Below are positions 57,101-60,100 of a stretch of DNA of 64,000 bases, piece after piece. The position numbers and the translations under genes are program-made. The notes below the pieces were generated by a model. It saw nothing but the letters and a program-made list of their open reading frames with translations, made no database searches and was not told where the DNA came from. Source of the DNA: Notospermus geniculatus (Eukaryota > Nemertea > Pilidiophora > Heteronemertea > Lineidae). The stretch lies in contig NMRB01000781.1 in assembly GCA_002633025.1 (NCBI GenBank), forward strand, positions 78,048 through 142,047, written 5' to 3'. The stretch's first letter is position 1. Every line of letters begins with the position of its first letter.

Positions 57101-60100
57101 CGCAAGGTGCTACTACCGTCGATTTGTTCATGGCAAACAGTAGGTTTGGTCGGAATGAATAAAAGCAATCACAAAGTCACCACATGTGTCATGCAAACAG
57201 CAAAACCAAGGAAATATGCCAATAATTTGCAGAATAACTTAACTGATTTAGAATAAGAGGGCAAAAAACCTACGACATACCAGGCAGTGTTTTCCCAGTG
57301 ACATGGAGGGGTACATCAATGTCCAACTGTGCAACAGGCACATCATCATAATTATTGTAATCTTGGTTGTATCTCAGGCTTCCCTTCACATCTCCCTTTA
57401 GGTAGTTAGGATTGCTCATTTGTTCCAACTTCCTTTGTTCACGACTCTGAAAAACAAGAGCAATGCAGAGCTTGGCAATATGCCCCAGACTGGTATGTTG
57501 TTTGTAGGCATGGTCCAGATGGTACATTTGGGGGAAGCGGTGGTGCTGGTCCCCTCATAGAGCCAAACACTCACAAAAAATTTCAGGTTGATCGCTCCAA
57601 GCGTTCTGAAGATAACTGACAGACACTGAATTCAAGATGGCCACCATAGCTGCCAACTTGGATGTTCTGTGGTCCTGGTCATCAAAAGGAATGTTCCCTT
57701 CATAGAGATTAATAATCATGAAAAATTTCAGGGCAATCGCTCAAAGCATTCATCCATTTGATGGAAATCAAATTCAAGATGGTTGCTATAGCCGCCATCT
57801 TTGATGTGCCGCAGTGCTGGTCATCGACTAGAAACCTTCCCCTCATCGTGGACAACTTAGAGGTTGAGGCTACCAGAAGCAGTCATTTTCACCTACAGTG
57901 GCAACATCATCCCAACTCCGAGGTTGCAGTATCAATACCAATTTTTCTTCAATAATTGTCTGAATTAGGCTGAATAAAGGCTTACACACATAAGCCCCTT
58001 TTATTTTACATGACAAAATTTTTACTCTTTTTTACTGTTATAAACAACTGGGCCCAGGCGACTGGGTGGGCTTGGCATGGATTTGACTCGGTTGATTTTT
58101 GTAGTGTAAACGGGCCTATCCTTGAATTCAAAGCAGGCTCGGTCCGGGTCGAGCTTCAACCGGGCTAGTGTAAAAGGGGTTGTAGACTATTGTACGAAAG
58201 CCGTTGGCCCTAAATTGGCATATTCTGGTGCTTTGTACCAACTTTTGCCAGTGTGAAACAATCATGAGCCAATTCAGACATACATGCAACGAAATTGTGA
58301 ACAAATTCGTTACTTACCCTCCTGATTTCATCCTCTGTAGGCTCATAGGTTTTTCGACTACTCTCTGTTTGGTTTAATCTCCTATGTTCATGCCTCTCTA
58401 TTGCAGTGAATATATTAGCACCTTTGAGTTCGTCATCTGAGCTATCAGATGGTGGTTCGTTGATCCATTTGTCCAAATCAAGGCTAACATAAAGGAAAAT
58501 TAAGAAAAATACAGCTCATCACCAGATGTGATCTGCTCCAGCCGGCCTCCGAAGGCCCCCGACCACCCCGAGGTCAGGGGCATAAAAACTGGCACCATCT
58601 TCTTCTCTTCACTCCTCCCTGAGTCAATGTCAGGCTATGAAAATTCAATACTTTCTCCAAAGTCAACCCGGGTGTGGCGAATTTGTGAGTTTTCAAAAAA
58701 AAATTGTAGCAATTTCCTAGCGAATATCGGAAATTCGTTGGCCACGTCACAGCAAATTCGTGGTGATTTCCTGGTGATATAGGGGTTATTTTCAGGCAAA
58801 TTGCTGGCAAATTTTCTAAAATTTGTCCAAAAGTCGCCAGAATTATTTTGGACAAGCTCCCTTAACTCAGTCTATGAATGACTGGACAAACAAAGGCTTT
58901 GCATGAGAAAACGGCACTTCGTGCAGAGAACCTACGCTCTCAAAGTTGCCGACTTACCCATCTGGAACCGGGACCTTCCTCTGAGCTTTAGCAGCAACTG
59001 GATTCAGCTCCCCAACAAACAAGGCCGACACTTCATCAGCAATATTGTTTCCTTTATCCTGTAGTTTTATCACATATTTTATCAGCTGGAGTACGCAGCA
59101 TGCCTGGAAAAACGATTTTGTATTTAACCTTTGCTCACCCAATTTGGAAAGAATATGAAGTTGGGAATATTTTCTCCCAACCATAATGAAACGGCCAGGG
59201 CCACTGTGCTCACCTGTCATCATAGTTGTTCGGCAGTGATGGTATGAGGACACTGCCCGTCCAATTGTGCAAGCCATTCAGCAGTAATTGTTTGGAATAC
59301 GAAAATCCAAGATGACCACCTGGCGGCCATATTGAATATCGAATCACAACCAAAATCAACAGGACATCTCCCCCACCCCGTCCCATTATGCCCACAGAAA
59401 TATGAAATCAATCGGGCAAGCCATTCAGTACTTACAGTCCAGAATACGAAATCCAAGATGTCTGCCTGGCAGCCATATTTGAAACCAGAGGAGACTGAAA
59501 TTTGGCACACAAGTAGGGGATACGTAGATACACGTTTAGGCCAGGTTGAAAAATCCTAGCTTAAACAGTTATTGAGATATGGGCCAAAGTCAATTCTTCA
59601 AGAGTACCGCTTGATACATCTTCACACCAAACCACGAAAGGCTAGGTCAGATGGACATGAAACGTGCCACCCGACAATTAAATTTTGGACTTTGAACTCT
59701 GTCATGTCTGTATCTTTGAAATGTAGGTCAAAAACCTGAAATATTTGTGATGTAGTATCATCAGAGGAACGTACCACAAAAATTTCATGATTCTGGCTAG
59801 CAGCGTTAGCTTTCAGGAGATATGGCCAAGAGAAGCTTTTCACAAAGCGCCCCCTATATGTCAGAATGTTGATTGAATTGTGCCGGATTTCGTGTTTACA
59901 AGTTACCGTTGCCACAAGGTGTCCACACACCAAGTTTAAAGTTTCTAGGTCTCGCGGTTTAGAAACGTGCCACCATTGTTAACAGACGACGCATTATCAC
60001 AAAGGCTCGTAAAGTAGCAAAGCCTCGTAAAGAGGGCCATTCAGACTTGAGGTTTCATGCAGATAAGTATAATGTAGCAATGCCAGTATAGAGGGCATTC

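Noticed and set aside
59210-59510. Overlapping minus frames of 61 and 96 codons
   Set aside because: Produced by a 146-bp tandem repeat.
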